The translations under genes were made by a program, and so were the position numbers. This document shows positions 1 through 7,742 of a stretch of 64,000 bases of DNA, piece after piece. Positions within the stretch are counted from its first letter, which is position 1, and each line of letters starts with the position of its first letter. Below the pieces are notes generated by a model. That model was not told where the DNA came from. It ran no database searches and was given only the letters and a program-made list of their open reading frames with translations. The stretch comes from Nocardioides campestrisoli (GTDB lineage Bacteria; Actinomycetota; Actinomycetes; Propionibacteriales; Nocardioidaceae), in the NCBI RefSeq assembly GCF_013624435.2, contig NZ_CP061768.1, positions 2,560,001 through 2,624,000 of the forward strand, read 5' to 3'.

Positions 1-400
1 CGTAGACCAGGGCGTGCGGTTCCTCCCTGACCCGGACCGGGCCGTCCAGCACGGCCCACAGCAGGTACGCCGCGACCACCGCGCCCAGCCCGACGAACGG
101 CGCCACCCGCGCACGCCTTCCCTGCGGCTCGAGCAGCAGCACCGCCAGCGGCACGAACAGCGGGAGGAACGGGAGGGCGAAGAGCACGTAGATCAGCGCG
201 GCGGCCTGCTGGACACCGGCCGACACGTAGTCGGACGCGCCGTGCCAGACGAGAGCCTCGGTCAGCTGGTGGAGGGCGAAGAGCAAGGGCAGCGACGCGA
301 ACGGCAGCTCCCGGGCCGTGCGCACCTCGTGCAGGCAGACCGCAGCGACGGGGAGCAGGGCTACCCCTGCGGTCAGGTCTGCGCTCATCGAGAAGCACAC
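1..400 (-). CDS. DUF6629-like membrane protein, 3' part outside window
   Basis: This is the first ~133 residues of an integral membrane protein that reads leftward off the window edge. I chose the GTG at 398-400 because it gives the N-terminus MCFSMSADL, followed by TAGVALLPVAAVCLHEVR and LPLLFALHQLTEALVW. That opening resembles the DUF6629 family, small multi-pass proteins of unknown function in actinobacteria; the match is from memory. At least three hydrophobic segments are visible (about residues 8-25, 35-50 and 60-90), then the polar stretch EPQGRRARVAP. An alternative ATG lies at 386-388. The role is unknown. Confidence 0.6.
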   Translation of the reverse strand, partial: MCFSMSADLTAGVALLPVAAVCLHEVRTARELPFASLPLLFALHQLTEALVWHGASDYVSAGVQQAAALIYVLFALPFLPLFVPLAVLLLEPQGRRARVAPFVGLGAVVAAYLLWAVLDGPVRVREEPHALVY

Positions 401-630
401 ACTCACCCCGTACCCCCACCTGACGCATGCAACCTCGTGCGGCTGGGCGGTCCGGTGCCGGGATCCCCGTGATCACGTCCGTGGAAGTCAGCTTCGCTGC
501 CCCATCCGCCGACTTCATCGGCCTCAACTTCTTCCGGCGTCAGCTCGACCTCTCCGCTCTTCGGACACTTCTCAGGCGCACTCCGCGCCTGGCGAGACCG
601 ACGGCGAGACCGACGGCGGGACCCCCGATC

Positions 631-673
631 CTGGGGATCCCCAGCGGCCGACGGCCCGACCTACATTCGTGCC
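631..673 (+). promoter_or_regulatory. Hemerythrin gene promoter with palindrome
   Basis: A perfect 14-bp palindrome, CTGGGGATCCCCAG, sits at 631-644, where the -35 element should be. A TACATT hexamer (TANNNT -10 type) follows at 662-667 and ends 6 nt before the ATG at 674, so the transcript is probably leaderless. The palindrome is a candidate operator; no regulator can be named. Confidence 0.5.
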
Positions 674-1315
674 ATGACCGGGCCGCAGATGAGCATGAAC
701 AAGGTGATCCAGGGCGCGGTCCGGCGTGACCTGGACCGCTTCGTCAGCGCCCTGGCTGCCTTCCCTGCGGGCGATCAGCGGCGCGCGGACGAGCTGCAGA
801 GCGCGTGGGAGAACTTCGACGACCAGCTGCACCACCATCACACGGGCGAGCACGAGATCGCCTGGCCGGCCCTGCAACGGGTCGGGGTGAGTGCCGAGGT
901 GCTGGCCGCCATGGATGCGGAGCACGACACGATGGCCCTGGCTCTGACCACGGCGGGCGAGGCGCTGGGCGCACTGGTCCAGACGCCAGACTCGGCGCGA
1001 GCGGCGGACGCACGCGCCGCGTTCGAGCAGCTCCGTGCCGTCACGGTCACGCACCTCGACCACGAGGAGGCCGAGATCGAGCCCGTGTACCTGGCGAACC
1101 ACGATCACCCCGCTGTGGTCGAGATGAGCCGTCAGTTCAGCAAGGACGGCGGCCTCGCCTGGGGCGGCCGGTTCCTCACCTGGCTGCTGGACGGCGCGAC
1201 GCCGCAAGAGCGCGCAGCTGTCGATGCCTCGGTCCCACGGCCGGTCCGTACAGTCCTCGTCGGGGTCTTCGGGCGTGACTATCGCAGGAAGGTCGCTCCG
1301 GTCTGGTCGAGGTGA
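674..1315 (+). CDS. Hemerythrin domain-containing protein
   Basis: A 213-residue soluble protein with a hemerythrin-type HHE domain over roughly residues 10-140. The domain is a four-helix bundle that normally binds a di-iron centre for O2, NO or redox sensing. Visible candidate ligands are the HHHH cluster followed by GEHE (about residues 53-61), the AEHD motif (about 81-84) and HLDHEEAEIEP (about 130). The last ~70 residues contain FLTWLLDGATPQERAAVDASVP, a tail shared by many actinobacterial hemerythrin-like proteins. The ATG at 674 has no Shine-Dalgarno but lies 6 nt after a TACATT hexamer, suggesting leaderless expression. It stands alone. Its physiological ligand cannot be told from sequence. 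Confidence 0.85.
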   Translation: MTGPQMSMNKVIQGAVRRDLDRFVSALAAFPAGDQRRADELQSAWENFDDQLHHHHTGEHEIAWPALQRVGVSAEVLAAMDAEHDTMALALTTAGEALGALVQTPDSARAADARAAFEQLRAVTVTHLDHEEAEIEPVYLANHDHPAVVEMSRQFSKDGGLAWGGRFLTWLLDGATPQERAAVDASVPRPVRTVLVGVFGRDYRRKVAPVWSR

Positions 1316-1445
1316 CGCAGGCGGGCTGCAGAAGGTGGTGCACGACACCTGCGGCTCAGGGTTTCGGGCTGCTCCTGACGCCGATGGCAGGTCGAGGGGC
1401 GGTACGCGGTTACGATGCGCCCGCTACCACCCGCGAGAGGACCGC

Positions 1446-1742
1446 ATGGCCACCGATTACGACGCATCGCGCAAGACCGAAGAAGAGCAGAGGGAGGAGA
1501 GCCTCGAGGCTCGACGCCTCGCCTCTGGCGACCAGGACAAGACCTCGGGGAAGGTCGACGAGGACGAGGCGGAGACCGCCGAGTCCTACGAGCTCCCCGG
1601 CGCGGACCTGTCGCACGAGACCCTCTCCATCGAGGTCACCCCGATGCAGGCCGGCGAGTTCACCTGCACCGGCTGCTACCTCGTCCAGCACGGCTCCCGA
1701 CGCTCGGCCCCGGGCGTCGATCTCTGCAACGACTGCGCCTAG
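1446..1742 (+). CDS. DUF4193 family protein
   Basis: A 98-residue acidic protein matching the actinobacterial DUF4193 family: the opening MATDYDASRK, an acidic middle (KVDEDEAETAESYELPGADLS) and a C-terminal CTGC / CNDC pair (about residues 74-97) that could form a small zinc ribbon. Members are close to universal in Actinomycetia but have no established function. A GAGAGGA ribosome binding site lies just before the ATG, and a TACGAT hexamer at 1411-1416 is a plausible -10. A strong hairpin follows 9 nt after the stop, so this looks like a single-gene transcript. Confidence 0.85.
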   Translation: MATDYDASRKTEEEQREESLEARRLASGDQDKTSGKVDEDEAETAESYELPGADLSHETLSIEVTPMQAGEFTCTGCYLVQHGSRRSAPGVDLCNDCA

Positions 1743-1750
1743 TGCGACCT

Positions 1751-1785
1751 CGCCGCCGGCCACCTCGTCGAGGCGGCCGGCGGCG
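1751..1785 (+). terminator. Hairpin terminator after the DUF4193 gene
   Basis: Perfect 11-bp arms CGCCGCCGGCC (1751-1761) and their complement (1775-1785), with an inner loop that can pair further. It begins 9 nt after the stop codon. There is no U-tract, as with the other hairpins in this window. Confidence 0.6.
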
Positions 1786-1917
1786 CAGTCCGTGTTCCTC
1801 AGCGGCACGCGTTGAGCCAGCGGTGTTGGCGATCGGCCTTAGGCTCGTCCGTACGGCGCGAGTGCCCGGACTTCCCGCGGCGACCCACGACCGCCCCACA
1901 ACCACCAGGGGTCCGCA

Positions 1918-2361
1918 GTGAGCGTCAGGAACACCGGAAAGAACGTCCTGCTGCAGGGCGCAGGCTGGGTCCTCGTCCTCGCCGGTCTGGCCGCGCTCGT
2001 GCTGCCCGGCCCCGGCCTGCTGGCCCTGTTCGCCGGAATGGCGCTGTTGGCGACCCAGTACGAGTGGGCCGAGCGACGGCTGGCACCGGTGCGGAACGCC
2101 GCCTTGCGCACGGCCGCCGACAGCGTCCAGACCTGGCTGCGCATCGTGGCGTCCGTGATCGGCGCCCTCGTGCTCATCGGACTGGGCGTCTACTGGGGCA
2201 TCAGCCTCCCGGCGCCCTCCTGGTGGCCCGTGGACGAGAGGTGGTGGCTGGTGGGCGGTTGGGGAACCGGCGCCACCCTGATCGGGTCCGGCCTCATCGC
2301 CCTCGGTCTGCTCGTCTACAGCTACGCGCGATTCCGGGAGCCGCGGGCCGGATCCGAGTGA
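1918..2361 (+). CDS. PGPGW-type (TIGR02611-like) membrane protein
   Basis: A 147-residue membrane protein. Residues 14-60 hold the signature VLPGPGLLALFAGMALLATQ followed by YEWAERRLAP, typical of the small PGPGW/TIGR02611 family. Two more hydrophobic segments lie at about 72-95 and 110-135. The GTG start is preceded by AGGGGTCC. Function is unknown; family members are small inner-membrane proteins common in actinobacteria. It is convergent with the next gene, ending 11 bp from it. Confidence 0.8.
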   Translation: MSVRNTGKNVLLQGAGWVLVLAGLAALVLPGPGLLALFAGMALLATQYEWAERRLAPVRNAALRTAADSVQTWLRIVASVIGALVLIGLGVYWGISLPAPSWWPVDERWWLVGGWGTGATLIGSGLIALGLLVYSYARFREPRAGSE

Positions 2362-2371
2362 AGCGACGGCG

Positions 2372-2800
2372 TCACTGGCTGCCGTCCGGCTGGTCGTTGT
2401 TCTTCTGCGCACCCCAGCCGTGGACGCGCTCGATCTCGATCAGGGCGCTCACCCGCGGGCGGTCCCGCTGCGGGTAGGGCCCGCCCTGGTAGTGGGTGGA
2501 CAGCGCGTCGATGTCCGCGAGCCCTTCGTCGTCGTAGATCTCCACCACGTGCCCGATCAGGGTGACGTGGGTGTACCACGACCCCTCGTCGAGGACCGTG
2601 AGCGAGACCCGGGGGTCCTTGCGAAGGTGCTGGAGCCGCTTGCGCCCCTCGTCCATGTTGACGAGGATGCGGTCCTCGCGCAGCAGGTACCAGGTGGCTG
2701 CCGAGACCGGCTGGCCGTCCGAGCGGACGGTCGCGATCACGGCCGGGTTCGGCTTCTCGAGCATCTGCCGGGCCGAGTCGGTCAGGGACGTGGGGGGCAT
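2372..2800 (-). CDS. PPOX-class F420- or FMN-dependent flavin-fold protein
   Basis: A 142-residue protein of the pyridoxamine 5'-phosphate oxidase-like split-barrel fold, probably an F420-dependent enzyme of the kind abundant in actinobacteria. Recognisable parts are MLEKPNPAVIATVRSDGQP (N-terminal strand pair), WYLLREDRILVNMDEGRKRLQHLRKDPRVSL (cofactor-binding core) and GHVVEIYDDEG. I chose the ATG at 2798-2800 because GGAG lies about 6 nt upstream; an in-frame ATG 15 nt further upstream would add five residues. The substrate is unknown, and the cofactor (F420 or FMN) is inferred from family resemblance. Confidence 0.75.
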   Translation of the reverse strand: MPPTSLTDSARQMLEKPNPAVIATVRSDGQPVSAATWYLLREDRILVNMDEGRKRLQHLRKDPRVSLTVLDEGSWYTHVTLIGHVVEIYDDEGLADIDALSTHYQGGPYPQRDRPRVSALIEIERVHGWGAQKNNDQPDGSQ

Positions 2801-2913
2801 CGGGTCTCCGTTCATCGGGGGATGTTTCGACCCCGAGGTCGTCGGGGCGATCCGTCCGTACCCGAGAGCAGACTCGGCTATCGCCGCCGCTCCCCTTCCT
2901 GCCAGCGCTTCCC

Positions 2914-3564
2914 TCACCCCGGAGCCGCGAGGAACGTCCGGCTCCAGACCCGGACCAGCAGGTCGGCGTACTCCCGGGGCGTGCGGCCGGCCTCGGCGAG
3001 CAGCGTGAAGTAGTCGGGCGAGTTCATCGACCAGACCAGTGTGGCGATCTCGTCGACCGTCACGTCCGCGCGGAGCTCCCCCGTGGCCACCAGGTCCTCG
3101 GCGAAGAGCCGCATGTTGGCCGCGCGCCGCTGCGACAGTTCCTCGTACGCCGCTCGGCACGCCTGGTCCCGGGCACCCGCGGCACGCAGCGCACCCATCA
3201 GCGGGACGGTGCGCGGCAGGCGGGCGGCCAGGGCGGCGGCGTACAGCTCGATCTTCGCCGCGGCCATGCCCGCGACACGGATCTCCTTGACGTAGTCACG
3301 CTCCTCGGAACCCACCGGCTCGTCCGCGTCGGCGAGCTCCATGTCGTGGACCGCCAGCAGGATTCGGGGCTTCCGGCCGACCGAGGCGTAGACGGTGTCC
3401 ACGGAGACCTCCGAGGCCTCCGCGATCGCGGCCACCGACGTGGCGTCGTACCCCTGGGTGGTGAACAGGTCGCGGGCGGCGGCGAGGACCCGGCGACGGG
3501 TCTCCTGGGCGGCGACCCGTCGCCGGGATGCGTCGTACCGGCGCGCCTTGACCTCGGAGGACAT
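2914..3564 (-). CDS. TetR/AcrR family transcriptional regulator
   Basis: A 216-residue one-component repressor. The N-terminal helix-turn-helix covers about residues 14-60 (RRRVLAAARDLFTTQGYDATSVAAIAEASEVSVDTVYASVG); the rest is a helical ligand-binding and dimerisation domain. I chose the ATG at 3562-3564: AGGA precedes it and a TACGCT hexamer ends 7 nt upstream, so translation could be leaderless. It is divergent from the cupin gene, and the 61-bp gap holds a near-perfect operator at 3581-3611. It most likely represses itself and the cupin. The inducer is unknown. Confidence 0.85.
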   Translation of the reverse strand: MSSEVKARRYDASRRRVAAQETRRRVLAAARDLFTTQGYDATSVAAIAEASEVSVDTVYASVGRKPRILLAVHDMELADADEPVGSEERDYVKEIRVAGMAAAKIELYAAALAARLPRTVPLMGALRAAGARDQACRAAYEELSQRRAANMRLFAEDLVATGELRADVTVDEIATLVWSMNSPDYFTLLAEAGRTPREYADLLVRVWSRTFLAAPG

Positions 3565-3580
3565 GGGTCCTAGCGTAGCA

Positions 3581-3611
3581 ATATTCATCCGATGCTCATT
3601 CGGATGAATAT
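3581..3611. promoter_or_regulatory. TetR operator in the divergent promoter
   Basis: Perfect 12-bp inverted repeat: ATATTCATCCGA (3581-3592), 7-nt spacer, and its complement TCGGATGAATAT (3600-3611). It lies between the TetR gene and the cupin gene, close to the TetR -10 and just before the cupin ribosome binding site. Symmetry and location fit a TetR dimer site. Confidence 0.75.
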
Positions 3612-3625
3612 GATCGGAGGCTCCG

Positions 3626-4141
3626 ATGTCCGAATCCACGAGCAAGGCCGCGGCGACCACCGCGACGATGCGCAGGTCGGGAACCGGCCGAGGGACCTGG
3701 GCCATGCAGTCGCTGTTCGAGCACCTCGTCGAGGCCTCCGAGACCGGCGGTGAGCTCGGGGCGGCGATGGTGACCCAGCCGCCCGGTGTCGCCACTCCCC
3801 TGCACGTGCACGCCCACGAGGCCGAGGCGTTCTACCTCCTCGAGGGGACGATGGACTACCGCGCCGGCGACGAGTTCTACACCCTCGACACCGGCTGCTT
3901 CATCCACCTGCCGGCGGGGGTGCCGCACGCCTTCCGGATCCGGGGCACCGTCCCGGCGAGGTTCCTCGCCCTCACCGTGCCGGGCGGTCTCTTCTCGCTC
4001 TACGACGAGGTCGGTCTACCAGCCGCCGAGCTGCGGCTGCCGGGCGCAGACGCGCAGACCCCGGAGGTGGAGATCACGAAGTGGGTCGACGTCGCTCCCC
4101 GCTACGGGCTCCAGGTGGTCGGACCACCGATCCCGGAGTAG
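3626..4141 (+). CDS. Cupin domain protein (quercetinase-like)
   Basis: A 171-residue single-domain cupin. Motif 1 is seen as PLHVHAHEAEAFYLLEG (about residues 58-74; metal-ligand histidines and glutamate) and motif 2 as GCFIHLPAGVPHAFRIRG (about 91-108; second histidine site). The arrangement resembles quercetin 2,3-dioxygenase-like and other small-molecule cupins. A CGGAGG ribosome binding site lies 5 nt before the ATG. The divergent TetR gene and shared operator suggest induction by an aromatic or other small compound. The reaction cannot be assigned. Confidence 0.8.
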   Translation: MSESTSKAAATTATMRRSGTGRGTWAMQSLFEHLVEASETGGELGAAMVTQPPGVATPLHVHAHEAEAFYLLEGTMDYRAGDEFYTLDTGCFIHLPAGVPHAFRIRGTVPARFLALTVPGGLFSLYDEVGLPAAELRLPGADAQTPEVEITKWVDVAPRYGLQVVGPPIPE

Positions 4142-4236
4142 CGCACCGGCATCCACGCACGCCAGGACCGAGCTCCGAAGCGCTGGCACGGTCAAAGGTC
4201 CCGCCGGTGCGGGTCTCGTGGGTCCGGCGAAGCCGG

Positions 4237-6129
4237 ATGCCGCGCGCCAGCATGGTGGAGGTGCCGGTCCTCACGCCGCGGAGCGCCTGGGTGCTCGCCG
4301 TTCTCTCCGTCGGGTGCTGTCTCGCGCTGCGATTGGCCCACAGCGACCTCGAGCCCACCTTTGTCGACCTCGGCGTCTATCGCGCCGAGGGCATGGCCCT
4401 GCGGGACGGGCGGGACCTCTACGGCCCACTGCCGGGGGCGCACGGGCTCACCACGTACCCGCCGTTCGCCGCGCTCCTGTTCGTCCCGACGGCCTTCCTG
4501 CCGAGGGGCTTCCTCGGACCGGTCTCGGTGCTGACCAACCTCGTCCTGCTGACAGTGGTGGCTCATCTCGCGCTCCGCCTCGCCGGCGCCGAGGGCCGTC
4601 GGCTCCGCACTGGCACGGCGGCGGTGCTGGCGGTCGCGGTGTGGATGGAGCCGGTGCAGTCCACGCTCGGGTTCGGCCAGGTCAACCTCCTGGTCGTGGC
4701 CCTCGTCCTGGCCGACCTGACCGTGCTGCGCGGCACCCGCTGGGCAGGGGTGGGCACAGGCCTGGCCGTCGGCGTGAAGGTGACCCCTGCGATCTTCGTC
4801 GGCTACCTGCTGCTCGCCGGGCCGCGCCGGACCGGGATGACAGCGGCCGGGACGGTGGCCCTCACGGTGGCGATCTCCGCCCTGGTGGACCGGCAGGCGA
4901 CGTGGGACTTCTGGACCCGTCATCTCCTCGACGACCGCCGGGTCGGACGGCCCGAGAACGTGTCGAACCAGTCGGTGCGGGGGTGGTTGGTCCGCGCGTT
5001 CGGCGACCGCGACCCGGACGGCTGGCAGCTCGCGGTGATGGTGCTCGTCGTGCTCGTCGTCCTGGTCGGCGGGACCGTCGTGGCCGTCCGGACGGGCCGC
5101 GCCGGTGACGACCTGGGCGGGGTGGTGGCCATCGCCGCGACCGGGCTCCTGGTCTCGCCCATCTCGTGGACCCACCACTGGGTCTGGTGCGTGCCGTTGC
5201 TGGTGCTCGGCTGGCAACGCTCGCGGCTGCTGCTCCTCGCCGTGCTGGCGACCACTGCGACGTACGTCGTGTGGGCCGTCCCCGGCGACGACGGACAGGA
5301 GCTCTCGTGGCACGCGCTCCAGGTGGCGGCCTCGGGGCCCTACGTGCTGCTCGGGGTGGTGGCGCTCGCAGTCATCGCCCGCGGGTCTCCGCCGCCACAC
5401 CCGGTCCCCCGAACCGTTGACAACTTTTTCCGTCAATGCCACGTTCGCAGCATGGGTGAAGAAGTCAGGAACGCCGGAGGCCACGCCGACAGCACCGTCA
5501 CCGTCACGCCGGTCCTCGTGGCCGACCTGCAGGTCGAGGGTGACGTGATGCCCGTCTACGTGCACGTCATCGACCACCCGCAGGGCCGGGTCCTGGTCGA
5601 CACCGGCATGACCGAGCTGCACCCGCTGGTGGTGGAGGCCTTCCACCCCACCCTCTATCCGCTGGACGACCAGGACCTCGACGTCGCCGGGATCGACATG
5701 GTCGTCAACACGCACCTGCACGCCGACCACTGCGGCGGGAACCAGCTCTTCGCCGGGCGGCCGGTCTACGTGCAGCGCCGTGAGCTCGAGGACGCCCGCA
5801 GCCAGGACGACTACACGATTCGCGAGTGGGTGGACGCTCCCGGAGTGCAGTACGTGCCAGTCGACGGGGAGCTCGAGCTGCTCCCCGGCGTCCGGCTCGT
5901 GCCCGCGCCGGGGCACACGCCCGGGTCGCAGGTCGTGGTGGTGACGTCGGGCGCGGGCCGCCCGGTCGTGATCTGTGGTGACGCAGCCGTATGGTTCGGC
6001 CAGCTGAACGAGCCGACGGACGAGGGACAGCGACTCATCCGCGCTCTCGACCCCGACGAGGTCTGGCTGGCGCACGTGCGCGAGCCGTGGCGACCGTCGC
6101 GGCTCGGCGCCGGCACCCCGGGACGCTGA
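4237..6129 (+). CDS. GT87/DUF2029 glycosyltransferase frame running into an MBL hydrolase
   Basis: An uninterrupted 630-codon frame. The first ~385 residues are a polytopic membrane protein of the DUF2029/GT87 type (polyprenyl-phosphate-mannose-dependent mannosyltransferases): FVDLGVYRAEGMALRDGRDLYGP, TTYPPFAALLFVP, GFGQVNLLVVALVL, KVTPAIFVGYLLL and SPISWTHHWVWCVPLLVL are characteristic. No stop separates this from a metallo-beta-lactamase-fold domain (listed separately from 5452). A stop at 5418-5420 in another frame, just after a run of five C, would end the transferase at the usual length, so a frameshift or sequence error is possible. The start is uncertain: ATG 4237 or ATG 4252, neither with a clear ribosome binding site. 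Function as a mannosyl- or related glycosyltransferase is inferred. Confidence 0.65.
   Translation: MPRASMVEVPVLTPRSAWVLAVLSVGCCLALRLAHSDLEPTFVDLGVYRAEGMALRDGRDLYGPLPGAHGLTTYPPFAALLFVPTAFLPRGFLGPVSVLTNLVLLTVVAHLALRLAGAEGRRLRTGTAAVLAVAVWMEPVQSTLGFGQVNLLVVALVLADLTVLRGTRWAGVGTGLAVGVKVTPAIFVGYLLLAGPRRTGMTAAGTVALTVAISALVDRQATWDFWTRHLLDDRRVGRPENVSNQSVRGWLVRAFGDRDPDGWQLAVMVLVVLVVLVGGTVVAVRTGRAGDDLGGVVAIAATGLLVSPISWTHHWVWCVPLLVLGWQRSRLLLLAVLATTATYVVWAVPGDDGQELSWHALQVAASGPYVLLGVVALAVIARGSPPPHPVPRTVDNFFRQCHVRSMGEEVRNAGGHADSTVTVTPVLVADLQVEGDVMPVYVHVIDHPQGRVLVDTGMTELHPLVVEAFHPTLYPLDDQDLDVAGIDMVVNTHLHADHCGGNQLFAGRPVYVQRRELEDARSQDDYTIREWVDAPGVQYVPVDGELELLPGVRLVPAPGHTPGSQVVVVTSGAGRPVVICGDAAVWFGQLNEPTDEGQRLIRALDPDEVWLAHVREPWRPSRLGAGTPGR
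5417..5451 (+). promoter_or_regulatory. Candidate promoter inside the GT87-MBL frame
   Basis: A consensus TTGACA at 5417-5422 is followed after 17 nt by CACGTT (5440-5445), which ends 6 nt before the ATG at 5452. The patch is strikingly AT-rich for this genome and holds a TTGAC / GTCAA inverted repeat. It supports separate, leaderless expression of the downstream hydrolase. Confidence 0.45.
5452..6129 (+). CDS. MBL-fold hydrolase, AHL-lactonase-like; possible separate gene
   Basis: A 225-residue metallo-beta-lactamase-fold hydrolase if started at ATG 5452. The zinc motif HLHADH is seen in VNTHLHADHCGGN (about residues 84-96). Further metal-site elements are PAPGHTPGS and CGDAAVWF. The pattern PVYVHVIDHPQGRVLVDTGM plus HTPGSQVVVV resembles the AttM/AiiA N-acyl-homoserine lactonase branch, but lactone hydrolysis is only a family-level guess. 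It shares its frame with the upstream glycosyltransferase without an intervening stop. The TTGACA promoter and 6-nt spacing favour an independent leaderless gene over a true fusion. Confidence 0.6.
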   Translation: MGEEVRNAGGHADSTVTVTPVLVADLQVEGDVMPVYVHVIDHPQGRVLVDTGMTELHPLVVEAFHPTLYPLDDQDLDVAGIDMVVNTHLHADHCGGNQLFAGRPVYVQRRELEDARSQDDYTIREWVDAPGVQYVPVDGELELLPGVRLVPAPGHTPGSQVVVVTSGAGRPVVICGDAAVWFGQLNEPTDEGQRLIRALDPDEVWLAHVREPWRPSRLGAGTPGR

Positions 6130-6144
6130 GTCGCGTCGTCCCGG

Positions 6145-6723
6145 TCAGTCCCGCCCGCCGAGGTCCTCCTCGCGCAGCCGAGGCTCGCTGCGGTGCTCGG
6201 GCCGCAGGCCCTGCTTGTCGGCGTAGAAGGCGCGGATCCGGTCCATGTCGGCGCGGACGTCGCCGGTGATCTCCACCGTGGGACCGAAGCCGACGGTGCG
6301 GGTCGGCCCGTCGATGAACCCCAGGGCCACCGGCAGGCCGGTCTGCTGGGCGAGCCGGTAGAACCCGCTCTTCCAGTACTCCGACCTGGTGCGGGTGCCT
6401 TCGGCGGCGATGGCGACCACCAGCGTCTGGTCCCGGGTGAGGTTGGCGGCGAGGTCCGACACCACCTCCGAGGCGTTGTCCCGGTCCACCGGGACACCGC
6501 CGGTGGCGCGCAGCAGCCACCCCATGGGGCCCTTGAACAGCTCGCGCTTGATCAGGATCGTCGGCGTGACCTCGCGGGACCACATCATCAGCATCGTGGC
6601 GACCCAGTCCCAGTTGGAGGTGTGCGGGGCGCCCACCATGATCCCGGTCTTCGGGACCTGGCCGACCACCCGCCAGCGGGCGGTGAGCAGGACGGTGCGG
6701 GCGAGGGTACGGCGGATCAGCAT
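6145..6723 (-). CDS. 1-acyl-glycerol-3-phosphate acyltransferase-like protein
   Basis: A 192-residue acyltransferase of the PlsC superfamily. Motif I (H-x4-D) is seen as APHTSNWDW (about residues 29-37) and motif III as EGTRTRSEYWKSGFYRLA (about 89-106); GGVPVDRDN supplies the motif II region. It is shorter than classical PlsC and close to the small glycerol-acyltransferase group with an SNWDW motif, whose substrates are mostly unknown. The ATG at 6721-6723 is preceded by TACAGT ending 6 nt upstream, so the gene is probably leaderless. It is convergent with the MBL hydrolase, 15 bp apart. Confidence 0.75.
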   Translation of the reverse strand: MLIRRTLARTVLLTARWRVVGQVPKTGIMVGAPHTSNWDWVATMLMMWSREVTPTILIKRELFKGPMGWLLRATGGVPVDRDNASEVVSDLAANLTRDQTLVVAIAAEGTRTRSEYWKSGFYRLAQQTGLPVALGFIDGPTRTVGFGPTVEITGDVRADMDRIRAFYADKQGLRPEHRSEPRLREEDLGGRD

Positions 6724-6772
6724 GGCCAGACTGTATGGCCCCGGGTCCGAGCGAGCGCGGCGCCCTGGCCGG

Positions 6773-7549
6773 CTACGCCACGCTGGGCGCGCCGACGGGA
6801 CGCCCACCCCACGTCAGGATCCTGCGGACCTGAGGCACGTCTCCCCCGGCCTGCCTGACCAGGCGGAGCACCAGGGCGCGCAGCTGGACGGCCGCGTCCG
6901 CGGGGTGCTCGGGGTGCCACTGGATCCCGGTGACCGGCCGGCCGGCCCCGACCACCGCCTCGACCACACCGTCGGTGCTGTGCGCCGCGACCACCAACCC
7001 GCCTCCCAGCGTGTCGACCGCCTGGTGGTGGGTGCAGTAGACCGCCCGGGAGGCGTCGACGTCGGCGGCCAGCGAGGCGTCGACCTGGACGTGGTGCGCG
7101 ACGAACGGGTCGTCGCCGGCCGTCCGGTGCCGGTCGACCGTGGGCAGGTGCTGGACCAGGGTGCCGCCGAGGGCGACGTTGAGCAGCTGGTGCCCCCGGC
7201 ACAGTCCCAGCAGCGGCGTGCCCCGCTCAAGGCACCGCTCGATCACGGCCAGCTGCCCGGCGTCCCCCTCGAGGTCGTGGTGTCCCTGCTCGGGGTACGC
7301 CGGCGCCCCGGCGTACCAGCTCGGGTGCACGTCCTCGCCGCCCATCACCACGACGACGTCCGCCCGATCCACGGCGTCCACCGTCGCCGCCTGCGGGTGC
7401 TCGGCGGCCGCCCAGAGCTCGGCGGTGAGCCCGAGCCCCGCGACGACGTCGAGAGCGCTGCTGTTCAGCACGTCCAGCTTGGCCTGAAAGTCGGGGGCGT
7501 GCGGACGAGAGGTGCGCTGGTGCACCACGAGGACGTGGGGACGGGACAC
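6773..7549 (-). CDS. Gamma-glutamyl-gamma-aminobutyrate hydrolase family protein
   Basis: A 258-residue class I glutamine-amidotransferase-like hydrolase (peptidase C26). The nucleophile elbow is LLGLCRGHQLLNVALGG (Cys about residue 118). The catalytic His-Glu pair is in GIQWHPEHPAD (about residues 216-226), and the VVVMGGEDVHPSWY loop fits the substrate-side region. Relatives such as PuuD cleave gamma-glutamyl amides, for example gamma-glutamyl-GABA in putrescine breakdown. No other polyamine genes flank it, so the substrate is open. A GGAGG site precedes the GTG start. Confidence 0.8.
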   Translation of the reverse strand: MSRPHVLVVHQRTSRPHAPDFQAKLDVLNSSALDVVAGLGLTAELWAAAEHPQAATVDAVDRADVVVVMGGEDVHPSWYAGAPAYPEQGHHDLEGDAGQLAVIERCLERGTPLLGLCRGHQLLNVALGGTLVQHLPTVDRHRTAGDDPFVAHHVQVDASLAADVDASRAVYCTHHQAVDTLGGGLVVAAHSTDGVVEAVVGAGRPVTGIQWHPEHPADAAVQLRALVLRLVRQAGGDVPQVRRILTWGGRPVGAPSVA

Positions 7550-7742
7550 GGGACCTCCAGACGGGATGTGCGGGACCGCCGTGGCGACGGCCGGAGGAGC
7601 AGTCCATCACCGTCAGATTTCGGCCAGGTTTCAACGACTTCGGAGTCATCCGGTCCTGGTGCGGCCCGCCCTGCCACCGCACGATCCTCGGGGGTTCGGC
7701 AGTTCGACAGCGGAGAGCCCTCCGGCTGACTCCGGTGCGCGT

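Noticed and set aside
401..630. Small plus-strand frames before the hemerythrin gene
   Set aside because: Low-complexity, Arg/Pro-rich, no ribosome binding site; the GCGAGACCGACG tandem duplication near 592-615 is too short to interpret.
5418..5420. Stop-codon readthrough or recoding at the glycosyltransferase end
   Set aside because: The TGA is in a different frame from the transferase, so readthrough is not needed; a frameshift or separate start explains the layout more simply.
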